Shown here piece after piece: positions 28,127-37,314 of a stretch of 64,000 nt of DNA. The DNA comes from Aggregatibacter kilianii (lineage in GTDB: Bacteria > Pseudomonadota > Gammaproteobacteria > Enterobacterales > Pasteurellaceae). The stretch lies in contig NZ_NRCJ01000006.1 of assembly GCF_003129965.1 (NCBI RefSeq), forward strand, positions 62,001 through 126,000, in the 5' to 3' direction. Below the pieces are notes generated by a model, which was not told where the DNA came from, ran no database searches, and worked only from the letters and a program-made list of their open reading frames with translations. Each line of letters begins with the position of its first letter. Position 1 is the stretch's first letter. Both the position numbers and the translations under genes were made by a program.

Positions 28127-28750
28127 ATGTTTTTCAAAAAGTTAGCGCTCGGTCTCAGTGTGATTTTTCTCTCGCCGCTGAGCTTTGCAGAGTCTTGGTC
28201 GATGCACATTTCCGAAGATGGTGTGACCACCGATAAAATCCCTCAACAGCCAAACCAGGCAAGATATGCCGGTGCAACGCAGGAATCACGTTTTTCGTTT
28301 TCCGATAATAATGAGCAAGGCAAAACCACTTATATTACCCAGAGCGGGCGTAAAAAATTCGATCCTAAAAATGCCGCTGATGTAAGTGAACTGGGTAAAA
28401 GTATTGCATTTGAAGTGTTTGAAATTAAAGAAAATAAAGACTCACATTCGGTATTTGAATCCGGCGCCGGTATTTGTTATGGCTTTAAATATACTGACGG
28501 CGTAGCGTTCACCGACTCCACAACCTATTATGTGGATAAATCCAAGCAACAATATTACGCCAGTATTATCGGCGCGACGGTTTCTTCTGATGTTGATCCG
28601 AAAAACGTGCAGTATGCGCCAGTGTTTAATATTCAAGATCCCGATTTAGAAAAAGAAGTGAAATCGGAAGAGCAACGAAACGGTAAAACGTTAGTAAACA
28701 AAAATCTGCAAAAAAACAAAGAAATTCTGTCTAACGTGGTTTGTAAATAA
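28127..28750 (+). CDS. Secreted protein of unknown function, 207 residues
   Basis: I do not recognise this protein. It has a clear signal peptide (about 1-21, cleavage after SFA) and a mature, charged, soluble domain with two cysteines (GICYGF near residue 117 and VVCK at the very end) that could form one disulfide. The last 50 residues are rich in lysine, glutamate and asparagine. The ATG follows AAGAGG. It lies 37 bases after the VOC gene and 16 bases before a lipoprotein gene, between the ccm and nrf clusters; all four read in one direction and end in one terminator, so both may share the ccm transcript. Confidence 0.8.
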   Translation: MFFKKLALGLSVIFLSPLSFAESWSMHISEDGVTTDKIPQQPNQARYAGATQESRFSFSDNNEQGKTTYITQSGRKKFDPKNAADVSELGKSIAFEVFEIKENKDSHSVFESGAGICYGFKYTDGVAFTDSTTYYVDKSKQQYYASIIGATVSSDVDPKNVQYAPVFNIQDPDLEKEVKSEEQRNGKTLVNKNLQKNKEILSNVVCK

Positions 28751-28766
28751 AATAAGAAGGCAAATT

Positions 28767-29060
28767 ATGAAAAAATTATTACTTATTTTAGTCGTCGGCG
28801 GTTGCTTAACCGCTTGTTCTTCCAAGGCTCCGCAGGCTAATCGTGCCCCTTTGGATACGCAGGCGGTTGAGGCATATCAGGCGAAAGTGTATAGCGGCAA
28901 TACAGTTTCGAAAAAATATCAGGTAAAAGACAATAAGCCGGAAGATAACGTACTAAACGCCAGCGATTCCGAACCGAAGGCGGTTATTTATCGTGAACGT
29001 CAGCCAAGATTCGTGGTTGCGCCGAGTATCGGTTATTATCGCGGTTGGCATCACTGGTAA
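28767..29060 (+). CDS. Small lipoprotein of unknown function
   Basis: A 97-residue protein with a lipoprotein signal peptide and lipobox LTAC (cysteine at 17). The mature part is about 80 residues, hydrophilic, with a basic aromatic end (SIGYYRGWHHW). The residue after the cysteine is Ser, which fits outer-membrane sorting. The ATG follows AGAAGG. It lies 16 bases after the unknown secreted protein; the pair look co-transcribed. No family recognised. Confidence 0.8.
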   Translation: MKKLLLILVVGGCLTACSSKAPQANRAPLDTQAVEAYQAKVYSGNTVSKKYQVKDNKPEDNVLNASDSEPKAVIYRERQPRFVVAPSIGYYRGWHHW

Positions 29061-29107
29061 AACGTTTCTAAAAACGACCGCACTTTCTGTTGCGAAAATC
29101 AAAAAAT

Positions 29108-29139
29108 AAAAGCCGAATTCATCTGAGTTCGGCTTTTTT
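29108..29139 (+). terminator. Terminator after the lipoprotein gene
   Basis: AGCCGAA and TTCGGCT form the lower stem, closed by a few more pairs, followed by TTTTTT. It separates the ccm-lipoprotein run from nrfA. Confidence 0.85.
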
Positions 29140-29290
29140 GCTGTTGATCGAGGCATATTTTTTCCCGTTTCTTTTCAATAAACCCTCCAAATAAGAACGA
29201 TTCTTTTTTGTAGCATGAAAAAATTAAATAACTCTTTATAGGTATTATTATCTGCTTCATTATGTTTTGTTGTTAAAAATGCGCTTAACC

Positions 29291-29306
29291 TACTAATAAA
29301 TGGGTA
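29291..29306. promoter_or_regulatory. Candidate NarP/NarL 7-2-7 site upstream of nrfA
   Basis: TACTAAT-AA-ATGGGTA: two heptamers in inverted orientation with 2 bases between them. The right half, read on the other strand, is TACCCAT, a full match to the TACYYMT consensus; the left half differs at one position. NarP in Haemophilus responds to nitrate and nitrite. The site is about 80 bases upstream of the FNR-like site. Confidence 0.45.
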
Positions 29307-29376
29307 TTTTGTGTATTTTAAACAAGGAAGTACATGCTACAAAATGTCACAAAATAACCAATTAAATTGAGAAATA

Positions 29377-29390
29377 TTGATCAAAAACAA
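29377..29390. promoter_or_regulatory. Candidate FNR site upstream of nrfA
   Basis: TTGAT-CAAA-AACAA matches the FNR consensus TTGAT-N4-ATCAA with one mismatch. A class II arrangement would put the transcription start near 29425, roughly 145 bases before the nrfA GTG. Confidence 0.45.
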
Positions 29391-29569
29391 GAAAACATAA
29401 AATAACCATGGAATATGCGCGGATATTTGATTATGTTAGGCTCGTTTAAAACCCTTTTTATGTCTTCTATCGCATTGTTTTTAATGATAAAAATTCTCAT
29501 TTTTATAATGTGATGGGCATTTGTAACCTTCTGTAAGAAGTCATATTTAACCTGATTGGAGTGATTATC

Positions 29570-31093
29570 GTGAACGCATTGAGAAAAAGCCTACTTATGG
29601 CAGCTTCTTTCGCAGCTTTCGGCGTCTTTAATTCGGCTGCCGCGGAATTGGTGTATAAACCGGTTGAGCAACCTGTAGAAGCCCCTAATCCGAATTTGAA
29701 AATTGAGGCGGTGAATGAACAATTTGCAGCCAAATACCCTAAACAATTTGAGTCTTGGAAAGCCACTGAAAAAGGCGACAAGCTCGTTTATGCCGATGAA
29801 GAAAACCCGCGTTTAATCATTTTGTGGGGCGGTTATGCGTTTGCGAAGGAATATAACGCACCGCGCGGGCATATTTATGCCATCAAAGACTTACGCGATA
29901 TTTTGCGTACCGGTGCGCCGAAAACTGCCAATGACGGCCCGCAGCCGATGGCGTGTTGGACCTGTAAAGGTCCGGATGTACCACGCTTAATTGCGGAATG
30001 GGGTGAAGAAGGTTACTTTAGCGGCAAATGGGCGAAAGGCGGTGCGGAAGTGGTGAACTCCATCGGTTGTGCCGACTGTCACGATACGACCTCCAAAGAC
30101 TTTGCCGAAGGCAAACCGGCGTTACGCATTGCCCGCCCTCATGTTCTGCGTGCCTTGGATCATTTGAATAAAGCCCTTCAAGCCAGAGCAAAAGCAGAAG
30201 GCAAAACCCAAGCTGATTTAAGTTTCGGCACTGCCGCCCGTACCGAAAAACGTGCGGAAATCTGTGCAAACTGCCACGTTGAGTACTACTTTGCAGGCGA
30301 TTTAAAACAAGTGACCTTCCCATGGGATAACGGTCAAACCGTGGATGACATCGAAAAATACTACGATGATATCGGGTTCACTGATTTCACTCATATCTTA
30401 TCCAAAGCGCCAATCTTAAAAGCGCAACACCCTGATTTTGAAATTTGGTCTTTAGGTATGCACGGTAAAAACGGCGTGACCTGTATCGACTGCCACATGC
30501 CGAAAGTACAAGGCGCAGACGGTAAAGTTTATACCGATCACCAAATTCAAAACCCGTTTGATGCTTTCGATACCACTTGTGCAAACTGCCATGATCAAAG
30601 CAAAGAGAAGTTAAAAGACATTGTGGCTTCCCGCAAAAAAGAAGTGAAAGACATCATGGGTCGTTTAGAAGACCAAGTTGTACGTTTGCACTTTGAAGCG
30701 AAAGCCGCATGGGATGCCGGTGCGACCAAAGAAGAAATGGAACCGGCTTTAATGGATATTCGTCACGCACAATGGCGTTGGGACTACGCGGCAGCAAGCC
30801 ACGGCGGTCACATGCACGCACCGGATGTGATGTTACGCGTGTTAGGTTCCGGTCTTGACCGCGCCGCCGATGCCCGAGCCAAACTTGCTACCATCTTAAC
30901 CAAACATGGCGTGAAAACCCCGATTGAAGTGCCGGATATTTCTACTGCGGAAAAAGCTTGGAAAGCGGTAGGCATTGACATCGAGAAAGAACGTAAAGCC
31001 AAAGAAGAATTCTTAAAAACTGTTGTACCTCAATGGGAAAAAGAAGCGAAAGCCGCCGGCAAATTAGCTGAAGATACCGTAACAAAACAATAG
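29570..31093 (+). CDS. nrfA: Ammonia-forming cytochrome c nitrite reductase NrfA
   Basis: NrfA reduces nitrite to ammonia with six electrons in the periplasm. The 507 residues begin with a signal peptide (cleavage near AAA-E, residue 25) and carry five haem motifs: CWTCK at 129-133, the lysine-coordinated catalytic haem, and CXXCH at 167-171, 232-236, 305-309 and 337-341. The [16 protein letters not shown] region contains active-site residues. The start is GTG at 29570, with TTGGAG about 9 bases away; a GTG at 29561 is also open. The CXXCK motif explains the nrfE-nrfX-nrfFG genes downstream. Confidence 0.97.
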   Translation: MNALRKSLLMAASFAAFGVFNSAAAELVYKPVEQPVEAPNPNLKIEAVNEQFAAKYPKQFESWKATEKGDKLVYADEENPRLIILWGGYAFAKEYNAPRGHIYAIKDLRDILRTGAPKTANDGPQPMACWTCKGPDVPRLIAEWGEEGYFSGKWAKGGAEVVNSIGCADCHDTTSKDFAEGKPALRIARPHVLRALDHLNKALQARAKAEGKTQADLSFGTAARTEKRAEICANCHVEYYFAGDLKQVTFPWDNGQTVDDIEKYYDDIGFTDFTHILSKAPILKAQHPDFEIWSLGMHGKNGVTCIDCHMPKVQGADGKVYTDHQIQNPFDAFDTTCANCHDQSKEKLKDIVASRKKEVKDIMGRLEDQVVRLHFEAKAAWDAGATKEEMEPALMDIRHAQWRWDYAAASHGGHMHAPDVMLRVLGSGLDRAADARAKLATILTKHGVKTPIEVPDISTAEKAWKAVGIDIEKERKAKEEFLKTVVPQWEKEAKAAGKLAEDTVTKQ

Positions 31094-31101
31094 AAAAAAG
31101 C

Positions 31102-31140
31102 ACCGCACTTTTGCAGTGAAAGAGAAAAGTGCGGTCATTT
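31102..31140. terminator. Uptake-signal hairpin between nrfA and nrfB
   Basis: ACCGCACTT (31102-31110) and AAGTGCGGT (31127-31135) are complementary with a 16-base loop, followed by a short T run. In the middle of an operon this may act as a partial terminator, giving more nrfA than nrfBCD transcript. Confidence 0.55.
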
Positions 31141-31166
31141 TCAAACGCAAATTTGAGGTAATCAGA

Positions 31167-31820
31167 ATGAATTTAACTTCCTTACTCCGCAAACCGGCAA
31201 AAGCATTGGCATTGTTTGTCATGCTTACAGCGTTGCCGATGGTTGCACAGGCAGAAACACAGCCGGCGGATAATCATCAGCTGACTTATGAGCCACAATT
31301 GGACAATCAACGGGATCCAAACCAATATTGTGCGAAATGCCACAAATTCGACAAGGTGGATAAAAATCAGACGTTGGATCAATCGGGCGGTGAATTGCAT
31401 TTCGGTAAATTCCACGGAGCGCATTTAAGTCAAAAGAATCCGAATAACGGCAAACCGATTAATTGTGTAAATTGTCATGGCAATATCTCCGAAGATCACC
31501 GTCGTGGTGCGAAAGATGTCATGCGTTTTGAAGGCGATATTTTCGGTGAGAAAAAACCGATGTATAGCGCACAAGAACAAAACCAAGTGTGTTTCTCTTG
31601 CCACCAACCGGACAAATTACGCGAAAAATTCTGGGCGCATGATGTGCACGCCATGAAATTGCCTTGCGCAAGTTGCCACACATTGCACCCGAAAGATGAC
31701 GCAATGAAAGGCATTGAGCCGAAAAATCGCGTAAAACTGTGCGTGGATTGTCACGGTGAACAGCAAAAACGCAAAGCACAACAACAAACTCCGTCAACCG
31801 AACAAAAGGATAAACAATGA
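31167..31820 (+). CDS. nrfB: Pentahaem cytochrome NrfB
   Basis: NrfB carries electrons to NrfA in the periplasm. The 217 residues have a signal peptide (cleavage near AQA-E) and five CXXCH motifs: CAKCH, CVNCH, CFSCH, CASCH and CVDCH. The C-terminal tail is rich in lysine and glutamine. The ATG at 31167 follows TTGAGG; a longer frame starts in the uptake-signal hairpin and is not used. The stop overlaps the nrfC start by 4 bases. Confidence 0.95.
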   Translation: MNLTSLLRKPAKALALFVMLTALPMVAQAETQPADNHQLTYEPQLDNQRDPNQYCAKCHKFDKVDKNQTLDQSGGELHFGKFHGAHLSQKNPNNGKPINCVNCHGNISEDHRRGAKDVMRFEGDIFGEKKPMYSAQEQNQVCFSCHQPDKLREKFWAHDVHAMKLPCASCHTLHPKDDAMKGIEPKNRVKLCVDCHGEQQKRKAQQQTPSTEQKDKQ

Positions 31821-32494
31821 CAGCCTGCTCACGCCGAAACTTTGTTTCCGGCATGGGGGCGTTAATCCTTATGACGGGAACATCAGTCACCTCTTTGGCA
31901 AAAGAGGAAAAGGCGGATAAACCGAAACGCTACGCCATGGTGCACGATGAAAACGCGTGCATTGGCTGTACTGCGTGTATGGATGCCTGTCGTGAAACCA
32001 ACCAAGTACCGGAAGGCGTTTCACGCTTAGAAATCTTGCGTAGCGAACCTTACGGGGAATTCCCGAATCAGGAATACGAGTTTTTCCGTCAATCTTGCCA
32101 GCATTGTACCAATGCGCCTTGTGTGGCGGTTTGCCCGACCGGCGCCTCGTTTATTGATAAAGACACCGGCATTGTGGATGTGCATAAAGACTTGTGCGTC
32201 GGTTGCCAATATTGCATTGCCGTCTGCCCGTATCGTGTGCGTTTCATTCATCCGGTGCATAGAACGGCGGATAAATGTAACTTCTGTCGCGACACCAACT
32301 TGGCGAAAGGCAAACAACCGGCTTGCGTTGAAGCGTGCCCGACCCAAGCCTTAACCTTTGGCGACATGAACGATCCGACCAGCGCAGTGGCTCGCAAGGT
32401 AAAAGAAAAACCTGTTTACCGCACGAAAGTGGAATTGGGAACCCAACCGAATCTTTACCACATTCCATTCCAACATGGAGAACCGAGAAGATGA
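31817..32494 (+). CDS. nrfC: 4Fe-4S protein NrfC
   Basis: NrfC links the quinol-oxidising membrane subunit NrfD to NrfB. The 225 residues start with a twin-arginine-type leader (CSRRNFVSGMGALIL), so the protein is exported folded with its clusters. Four 4Fe-4S ferredoxin motifs follow: CIGCTACMDAC, CQHCTNAPCVAVCP, CVGCQYCIAVCP, and CNFCRD with CVEACP. It overlaps nrfB and nrfD by 4 bases each. Confidence 0.96.
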   Translation: MTACSRRNFVSGMGALILMTGTSVTSLAKEEKADKPKRYAMVHDENACIGCTACMDACRETNQVPEGVSRLEILRSEPYGEFPNQEYEFFRQSCQHCTNAPCVAVCPTGASFIDKDTGIVDVHKDLCVGCQYCIAVCPYRVRFIHPVHRTADKCNFCRDTNLAKGKQPACVEACPTQALTFGDMNDPTSAVARKVKEKPVYRTKVELGTQPNLYHIPFQHGEPRR

Positions 32495-33456
32495 CATTAG
32501 ATTATCCTGTTCCGTTTCATACGCCGAATTTGGTGTGGGATTCCAGTATTGCCATTTATTTGTTTTTACTGGGTATTTCTTCCGGTTCTTTATTGCTTGC
32601 GGTGCTTTACAAACGCAATCGTAAATTGGAAAAACCGAGCGAAAACTGGATCATTCGCAGTGCCGCGATCCTCGCACCGGGCACGGTGATTATCGGTTTA
32701 TTATTGCTGATTTTCCACTTGGCGCGTCCTTGGACGTTCTGGTATCTGATGTTTAACTACCAGTTCAACTCCGTGATGTCCATGGGGGTGTTGTTATTCC
32801 AAGTGTACATGGCAGCGGTATTCCTCTGGATTGCCATTCTTTTCAAACATGAAATTGCCGCCTTGCTCGACCGCTTTTTCCCAAAATTAAAGTTTATCGT
32901 GAAATGGATTAGCGCCTGTGAACGATTCAGCAATCCGCTGGAATTATTCCTGTTGCTCCTTGCCGTGTTGTTGGGCGCTTATACCGGTTTCTTATTGTCG
33001 GCATTAATCAGCTACCCAATGTTAAACAACCCGGTATTACCGGCGTTGTTCCTTGCCTCGGGGACATCCTCCGGTATCGCGGCGGTATTCCTGACCATCT
33101 TAATCGTCGGCAAATTAAAAGGGCATTCCGATGAAGTGCATTTCATGCACAAATTTGAAGTGCCGATTATGCTCGCCGAACTCTTTTGCATCGTCTGTTT
33201 CTTTGCCGGACTCTATTTCGGCGGTGGACAAAAAGTGGTCGCCATGCAAAATGCCCTAAGCGGCTTCTGGGGAACGATCTTCTGGGTCGGCGTCATGCTC
33301 ATCGGCATCCTGATCCCGCTTGCCGGTAATCTGCTGGTGAACGATAAATTAAAATATAACCGTAGTTTTATCATTCTGGTATCGGTGTTTGATTTGATCG
33401 GGGTGTTGTGCTTGCGGTATTTTATTTTGTATGGTGGGCAGTTAACCGTCGCGTAG
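32491..33456 (+). CDS. nrfD: Membrane quinol-oxidising subunit NrfD
   Basis: A 321-residue inner-membrane protein with about eight segments, of the NrfD/PsrC family, which takes electrons from menaquinol and passes them to NrfC. The ATG at 32491 lies in an ATGA overlap with the nrfC stop; a longer frame from 32335 runs inside nrfC and is rejected. Conserved sequence includes WDSSIAIYLFLLGISSGS and PFVL-less loops typical of the family. It ends the nrfABCD unit, before a terminator and repeat B. Confidence 0.94.
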   Translation: MTLDYPVPFHTPNLVWDSSIAIYLFLLGISSGSLLLAVLYKRNRKLEKPSENWIIRSAAILAPGTVIIGLLLLIFHLARPWTFWYLMFNYQFNSVMSMGVLLFQVYMAAVFLWIAILFKHEIAALLDRFFPKLKFIVKWISACERFSNPLELFLLLLAVLLGAYTGFLLSALISYPMLNNPVLPALFLASGTSSGIAAVFLTILIVGKLKGHSDEVHFMHKFEVPIMLAELFCIVCFFAGLYFGGGQKVVAMQNALSGFWGTIFWVGVMLIGILIPLAGNLLVNDKLKYNRSFIILVSVFDLIGVLCLRYFILYGGQLTVA

Positions 33457-33479
33457 GGATTGGTTTTTTATTATTGATA

Positions 33480-33505
33480 AAGGCGTATAATGTACGCCTT
33501 TTCTT
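33480..33505 (+). terminator. nrfABCD terminator
   Basis: A perfect stem AAGGCGTA/TACGCCTT with loop TAATG, followed by TTTCTTTC, 23 bases after the nrfD stop. It makes it likely that nrfE is transcribed separately. Confidence 0.8.
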
Positions 33506-33518
33506 TCGCCCTTGGCGA

Positions 33519-33785
33519 CCTACTTTTTCTTTGCTTGTGCAAAGCAAAAGTAGGCAAAAAGAAAGCACACCCCGGATAAATCGCTGTTCCGTCCTTTGTT
33601 GTCATTTTCTTCACGGAAATTTTCGAACTCGCTACGCTCAAACAAAGCGAAAATTTCCTAAAAATGCCAAGTCGGTCGGGCGATTTAAACGGGGACCCCG
33701 TTTTATCCGAGTATTATCAAAAAGTGCGGTTAAAATTTAATACATTTTTTATCTAACTTTCCCCTCTTTATTAAAGAGGGGGAAT
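33519..33785 (-). repeat. Structured dispersed repeat, copy B
   Basis: Reverse-complement copy of the element at 13786-14073, filling most of the nrfD-nrfE gap. On the plus strand: hairpin 33519-33534/33539-33554 (same loop as copy A and the same single mismatch); long-range helix CCCCG (33570-33574) and TAAATCGC (33577-33584) with GCGATTTA (33680-33687) and CGGGG (33690-33694); central 11-base-pair stem 33615-33625/33648-33658; a short apical stem GC-TAC-GC (33631-33637); an uptake signal (33722-33730); and a perfect 9-base-pair hairpin CCCCTCTTT/AAAGAGGGG (33761-33781). Helix positions that differ from copy A change in pairs. Confidence 0.85.
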
Positions 33786-33834
33786 AAAACCACTGAACAA
33801 AATAATTAACTAACAAACACAGAACCTAAACATT

Positions 33835-35745
33835 ATGCTCCCCGAACTTGGCTTTATCTCCCTTCTTCTCGCCACCATGAGCGCGTTGCTTCTCGCCGTG
33901 GTGCCGCAACTTGGGCTTTGGTTGCGTAAGCCTGCGCTTACCCAATTGGCTTGGGGGTTAAGTTATTGTTTTGGTTTGTTCACCTTAGCCGCGATTGCGA
34001 TTTTGGCGTATTCCTTTACGACGGATGATTTCACCTTGGAATATGTCGCCGCCCATTCCAACTCTCAACTGCCGACCTTTTTTAAAGTCGCTGCAACTTG
34101 GGGGGGGCATGAGGGTTCCATGCTGTTTTGGTTGTTTTCGCTGTCTGTTTGGGTGGTGCTATTTGCGTTATTTAACCGAAAAAATGACCGCACTTTTGTG
34201 GCGCAGAGCTTGGTGATTTTAGGCTTAATTTGTTTTAGCTTTGCGGTTTTTATCGTCTTTTTCTCCAATCCTTTCGGGCGGATCTTCCCTGCGCCGTTAG
34301 AAGGGCGGGATTTGAATCCGATGTTGCAGGACGTCGGCTTAATCTTCCACCCGCCGTTGCTTTATCTTGGTTATGTGGGCTTTGCCGTGAATTTTGCCAT
34401 CAGCATTACCGCCTTGCTACACCAACATTTGGAAAGCCAAATCGCCAAAATCATGCGGGTTTGGGTGTTGGTGTCATGGCTGTTTTTAACCCTCGGCATC
34501 GTGCTGGGCGCCTGGTGGGCGTATTACGAATTGGGCTGGGGCGGTTGGTGGTTCTGGGATCCGGTGGAAAATGCCTCCCTCATGCCGTGGTTACTCGGTT
34601 TGGCATTGCTGCACAGTTTAATCGTTAGCGAAAAACGCGGGATTTTTAACTACTGGACAACCTTATTTTCCTTATTGGCATTCGCTTTCAGCGTACTCGG
34701 CACCTTTATCGTGCGCTCGGGCGCGCTTACCTCGGTGCACGCCTTTGCAGTGGACAGCCAACGCGGCACGGCGTTATTGGTGATTTTCTTCCTGCTGGCG
34801 GTGGGCGCCCTCGGCTTATTCGCCTTCAAAGCCAATTTACAGCAACGTCGCGTCAAATTAACGCTGTTATCCAAAGAAAGTGCGGTGCTTTTTTTGAATG
34901 TTTTATTGAGCATCGCCACCGTCAGCACCTTTCTCGGCACGTTTTATCCGATGTTATTCCAAGCCATGAACTGGGGCTCCATTTCCGTCGGCGCGCCTTA
35001 TTTCAACAGCATTTTCCTGCCGCTGATTGCGTTGGTGTTAATCGCCATGGTGCTTTCCCTCGGGTTACATTGGGCAAAAGCGGACAAAGGTATTTTGCTT
35101 AAACGCGCGACATTATTGCTGCCGTCTTTGTTGCTTTCTTATGGGGCGATTCGTCATTTTATGCAGAACGACAGCGCGCTAACCTTCAAGTGGACGGCGT
35201 ATTTTCTGCTCACGCTGGCGATTTGGCTGTTGTTAGCGACCTTATGGCAAAACTGGCGCAAGATAAGCCTTTCCCATTATGCGATGATTTTTGCCCACAG
35301 CGGCGTAGCCATTGCCACCATGGGGGCGGTGATGAGCAGTTATTTCGGCAGCGAAATCGGCGTGCGTTTAGCACCGCAACAAAGCCAACAACTCGGTGCT
35401 TTTGAATTTCAATACGAACGTTTTTCCAATGAAATCGGGCCGAATTTCACTGCCGAAGTGGCAACCTTTAACGTCACGGAGAACGGTAAAGATTACGCCA
35501 CATTGCAGCCGGAACGCCGTTATTATGATGTGCGCACCATGACCATGAGTGAAGTGGGGCTGGCGGGCGGCTTTTGGGGCGATTTGTATATTGTGATGGG
35601 CGACCCGCTCGGCAAAGGTGAGTTTACCTTCCGCCTGCATTACAAGCCGTTGATTCGCTGGTTATGGTTCGGCGGCGTATTGATGGCGCTCGGGGCGTTG
35701 TGCTCCGTGTTGACCACGAAGCGAAAAGGAAAGCGTGATGAATAG
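33835..35745 (+). CDS. nrfE: NrfA-specific haem lyase subunit NrfE (CcmF paralogue)
   Basis: NrfE attaches haem to the CXXCK motif of NrfA with NrfF and NrfG. The 636 residues are collinear with CcmF of this window, including [12 protein letters not shown], the WWD signature [19 protein letters not shown] and [16 protein letters not shown]. The neighbouring nrfX and nrfFG, and the presence of nrfA, fix the assignment. The start ATG lies 50 bases after the outer hairpin of repeat B, with only a weak ribosome binding site, and the gene has no obvious promoter that I can name. Confidence 0.93.
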   Translation: MLPELGFISLLLATMSALLLAVVPQLGLWLRKPALTQLAWGLSYCFGLFTLAAIAILAYSFTTDDFTLEYVAAHSNSQLPTFFKVAATWGGHEGSMLFWLFSLSVWVVLFALFNRKNDRTFVAQSLVILGLICFSFAVFIVFFSNPFGRIFPAPLEGRDLNPMLQDVGLIFHPPLLYLGYVGFAVNFAISITALLHQHLESQIAKIMRVWVLVSWLFLTLGIVLGAWWAYYELGWGGWWFWDPVENASLMPWLLGLALLHSLIVSEKRGIFNYWTTLFSLLAFAFSVLGTFIVRSGALTSVHAFAVDSQRGTALLVIFFLLAVGALGLFAFKANLQQRRVKLTLLSKESAVLFLNVLLSIATVSTFLGTFYPMLFQAMNWGSISVGAPYFNSIFLPLIALVLIAMVLSLGLHWAKADKGILLKRATLLLPSLLLSYGAIRHFMQNDSALTFKWTAYFLLTLAIWLLLATLWQNWRKISLSHYAMIFAHSGVAIATMGAVMSSYFGSEIGVRLAPQQSQQLGAFEFQYERFSNEIGPNFTAEVATFNVTENGKDYATLQPERRYYDVRTMTMSEVGLAGGFWGDLYIVMGDPLGKGEFTFRLHYKPLIRWLWFGGVLMALGALCSVLTTKRKGKRDE

Positions 35746-36268
35746 AAAAGTGATTTTTTTTCTGCCGTTAATCTTGTTGCTCGGCGTGTGTCTTTTATTG
35801 TTGGCGGGATTGCATCAGGATCCGAAAAAAATCGCCTCCGCCTTAATTGACAAGCCCGTGCCGGAGTTTTATCAGGCGAATTTATTGGATAGCCGCCAAA
35901 CACTGAGCCCGAAAGATTTCCCGAAACGCCCGTTTCTGATGAATATTTGGGGCAGCTGGTGCGGTTATTGTCGGCAGGAACATCCGCTATTGATGGAGCT
36001 GGCACAGGACATTCCCATTATCGGCGTGGATTACCGCGATAAACCGCAAAACGGCATTGAAATGCTAAAACGGATGGGTAATCCTTATGCGTTAGTAATT
36101 GATGACAGCCGTGGTGAACTGGCATTAAAACTCGGTGTGGACGGTGCACCGGAAACCTATTTAGTGGACGCCAACGGCATTATTCGTTATCGTCATTCCG
36201 GCTTGTTGGATCGGGAAACTTGGCAAAACACCTTTATGCCTCAACTTAATCAATTACTGCAACCATGA
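35738..36268 (+). CDS. nrfX: DsbE-like thioredoxin of the nrf cluster (NrfX type)
   Basis: A 176-residue membrane-anchored periplasmic thioredoxin, similar along its length to CcmG of this window ([33 protein letters not shown]). The active site is WCGYC rather than WCPTC. It presumably reduces the NrfA or NrfF cysteines. The ATG at 35738 follows AAAGGAAAG and overlaps the nrfE stop by 8 bases; the stop overlaps nrfFG by 4. The name nrfX is the one I remember for the Haemophilus gene. Confidence 0.85.
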   Translation: MNRKVIFFLPLILLLGVCLLLLAGLHQDPKKIASALIDKPVPEFYQANLLDSRQTLSPKDFPKRPFLMNIWGSWCGYCRQEHPLLMELAQDIPIIGVDYRDKPQNGIEMLKRMGNPYALVIDDSRGELALKLGVDGAPETYLVDANGIIRYRHSGLLDRETWQNTFMPQLNQLLQP

Positions 36269-37314
36269 AACGATTTTTCGCGTTAATTTTTTTATTGTTC
36301 AGCGGAATTGCTTTTGCCGAAATGGTAGATACGTTTGAATTCCATAATCAGGCAGATCGCGTCCGTGCCGTGGAACTGGCAAAATCCCTGCGCTGCCCGC
36401 AATGTCAGAATCAGAATCTGGTGGAATCCAATTCGCCTATCGCTTATGACTTGCGCCTTGAAGTGTATAACATGGTCAATGAGGGCAAAACCAATCAGCA
36501 AATTATTGATGCCATGACTGCGCGTTTCGGTAATTTCGTCAATTATAAACCGCCGTTTCAATGGAACACGGCATTGCTTTGGCTTTTGCCGGTGGGGTTG
36601 TTGCTGACAGCGTTTGGATTGATTTGGCGTTCAGCCCGTAGCCCGTCACAAGTGGAATCTGCAAAACACGCGGGAAATTCACCGCACTTTGATATTGCAC
36701 AAGAGAAAAGTGCGGTTAAATTTGAGCTTAAATCGGCATTCATCGTTTTTACTTTATTGCTCGCCGTTCCCTTAATTTACTATTTTTCTCTGGAACGCTT
36801 CTCCCGCGCGCAACTGGGCGAGCAGGAACAAATCGCACAGCAGAATCGGCAAATCGAAACGCCACAAGAAAACAAAACTGAAAGTATTATCGGCAAAATT
36901 CAGGATAAATTGCGCCAGAATCCTAACAGTGCAGAAAACTGGATTAAGCTGGGCGACGCCTATATGCAAAATGACGATTTCGACAGCGCGTTAATTTGCT
37001 ATACCAATGCGGAAAAAATCGATGGGCGTAAACCGACGATCTTAGGTTTGATGGCGATGACCTTATATTTGCAAGCCAATCAACAAATTACGCCGCAAGT
37101 GCAGCAGTTGTTAGATGAAGCCTTAGCGCAGGATAGTAAAGAAGTGTCTGCTTTGTCATTGTTGGCGGCGGAAGCCTTAAAAACGCGCAATTATTCCACC
37201 GCACTTGATTATTGGCAGCAAATTTTGGATTCGGGCAATTCTGCCGTGGATCGCCGTGCCATTATCCAGAAAATGAAAATGGTGGATTTTATGCAGAAAG
37301 GAGAATTGCAATGA
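36265..37314 (+). CDS. nrfFG: Fused NrfF-NrfG haem lyase protein
   Basis: One 349-residue frame carries both partners of NrfE. Residues 1-20 are a signal peptide. A NrfF/CcmH domain follows, with [16 protein letters not shown] (Cys44, Cys47), then a membrane segment (about 102-121), a linker of about 35 residues, a second membrane segment (about 158-177) and a TPR domain (about 205-349, [22 protein letters not shown]). In E. coli NrfF and NrfG are separate and CcmH is the fused form; here it is the reverse. The linker contains an inverted uptake-signal pair in frame (36681-36716). The stop overlaps the yhiN start by 4 bases. Confidence 0.93.
   Translation: MKRFFALIFLLFSGIAFAEMVDTFEFHNQADRVRAVELAKSLRCPQCQNQNLVESNSPIAYDLRLEVYNMVNEGKTNQQIIDAMTARFGNFVNYKPPFQWNTALLWLLPVGLLLTAFGLIWRSARSPSQVESAKHAGNSPHFDIAQEKSAVKFELKSAFIVFTLLLAVPLIYYFSLERFSRAQLGEQEQIAQQNRQIETPQENKTESIIGKIQDKLRQNPNSAENWIKLGDAYMQNDDFDSALICYTNAEKIDGRKPTILGLMAMTLYLQANQQITPQVQQLLDEALAQDSKEVSALSLLAAEALKTRNYSTALDYWQQILDSGNSAVDRRAIIQKMKMVDFMQKGELQ

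Larger units (their letters stand above)
29140..29569. other. nrfA upstream region (non-coding, AT-rich)
   Basis: About 430 bases without a gene and strongly A+T-rich. It holds a NarP/NarL-like 7-2-7 site (29291-29306) and an FNR-like site (29377-29390), described separately. I see no open frame with a ribosome binding site. Confidence 0.6.

Noticed and set aside
29363-29381. A second FNR-like match TTGAG-N4-ATTGA before nrfA
   Set aside because: Two or more mismatches in the second half; the overlapping TTGAT-N4-AACAA is better.
32335-32490. Upstream extension of nrfD to a 373-residue protein
   Set aside because: The extension lies inside nrfC in another frame; the ATGA overlap start at 32491 gives the normal family length.
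33835-35745. nrfE as a simple duplicate copy of ccmF
   Set aside because: The neighbouring nrfX and nrfFG genes and the CXXCK motif in NrfA show that it is the specialised NrfE lyase.
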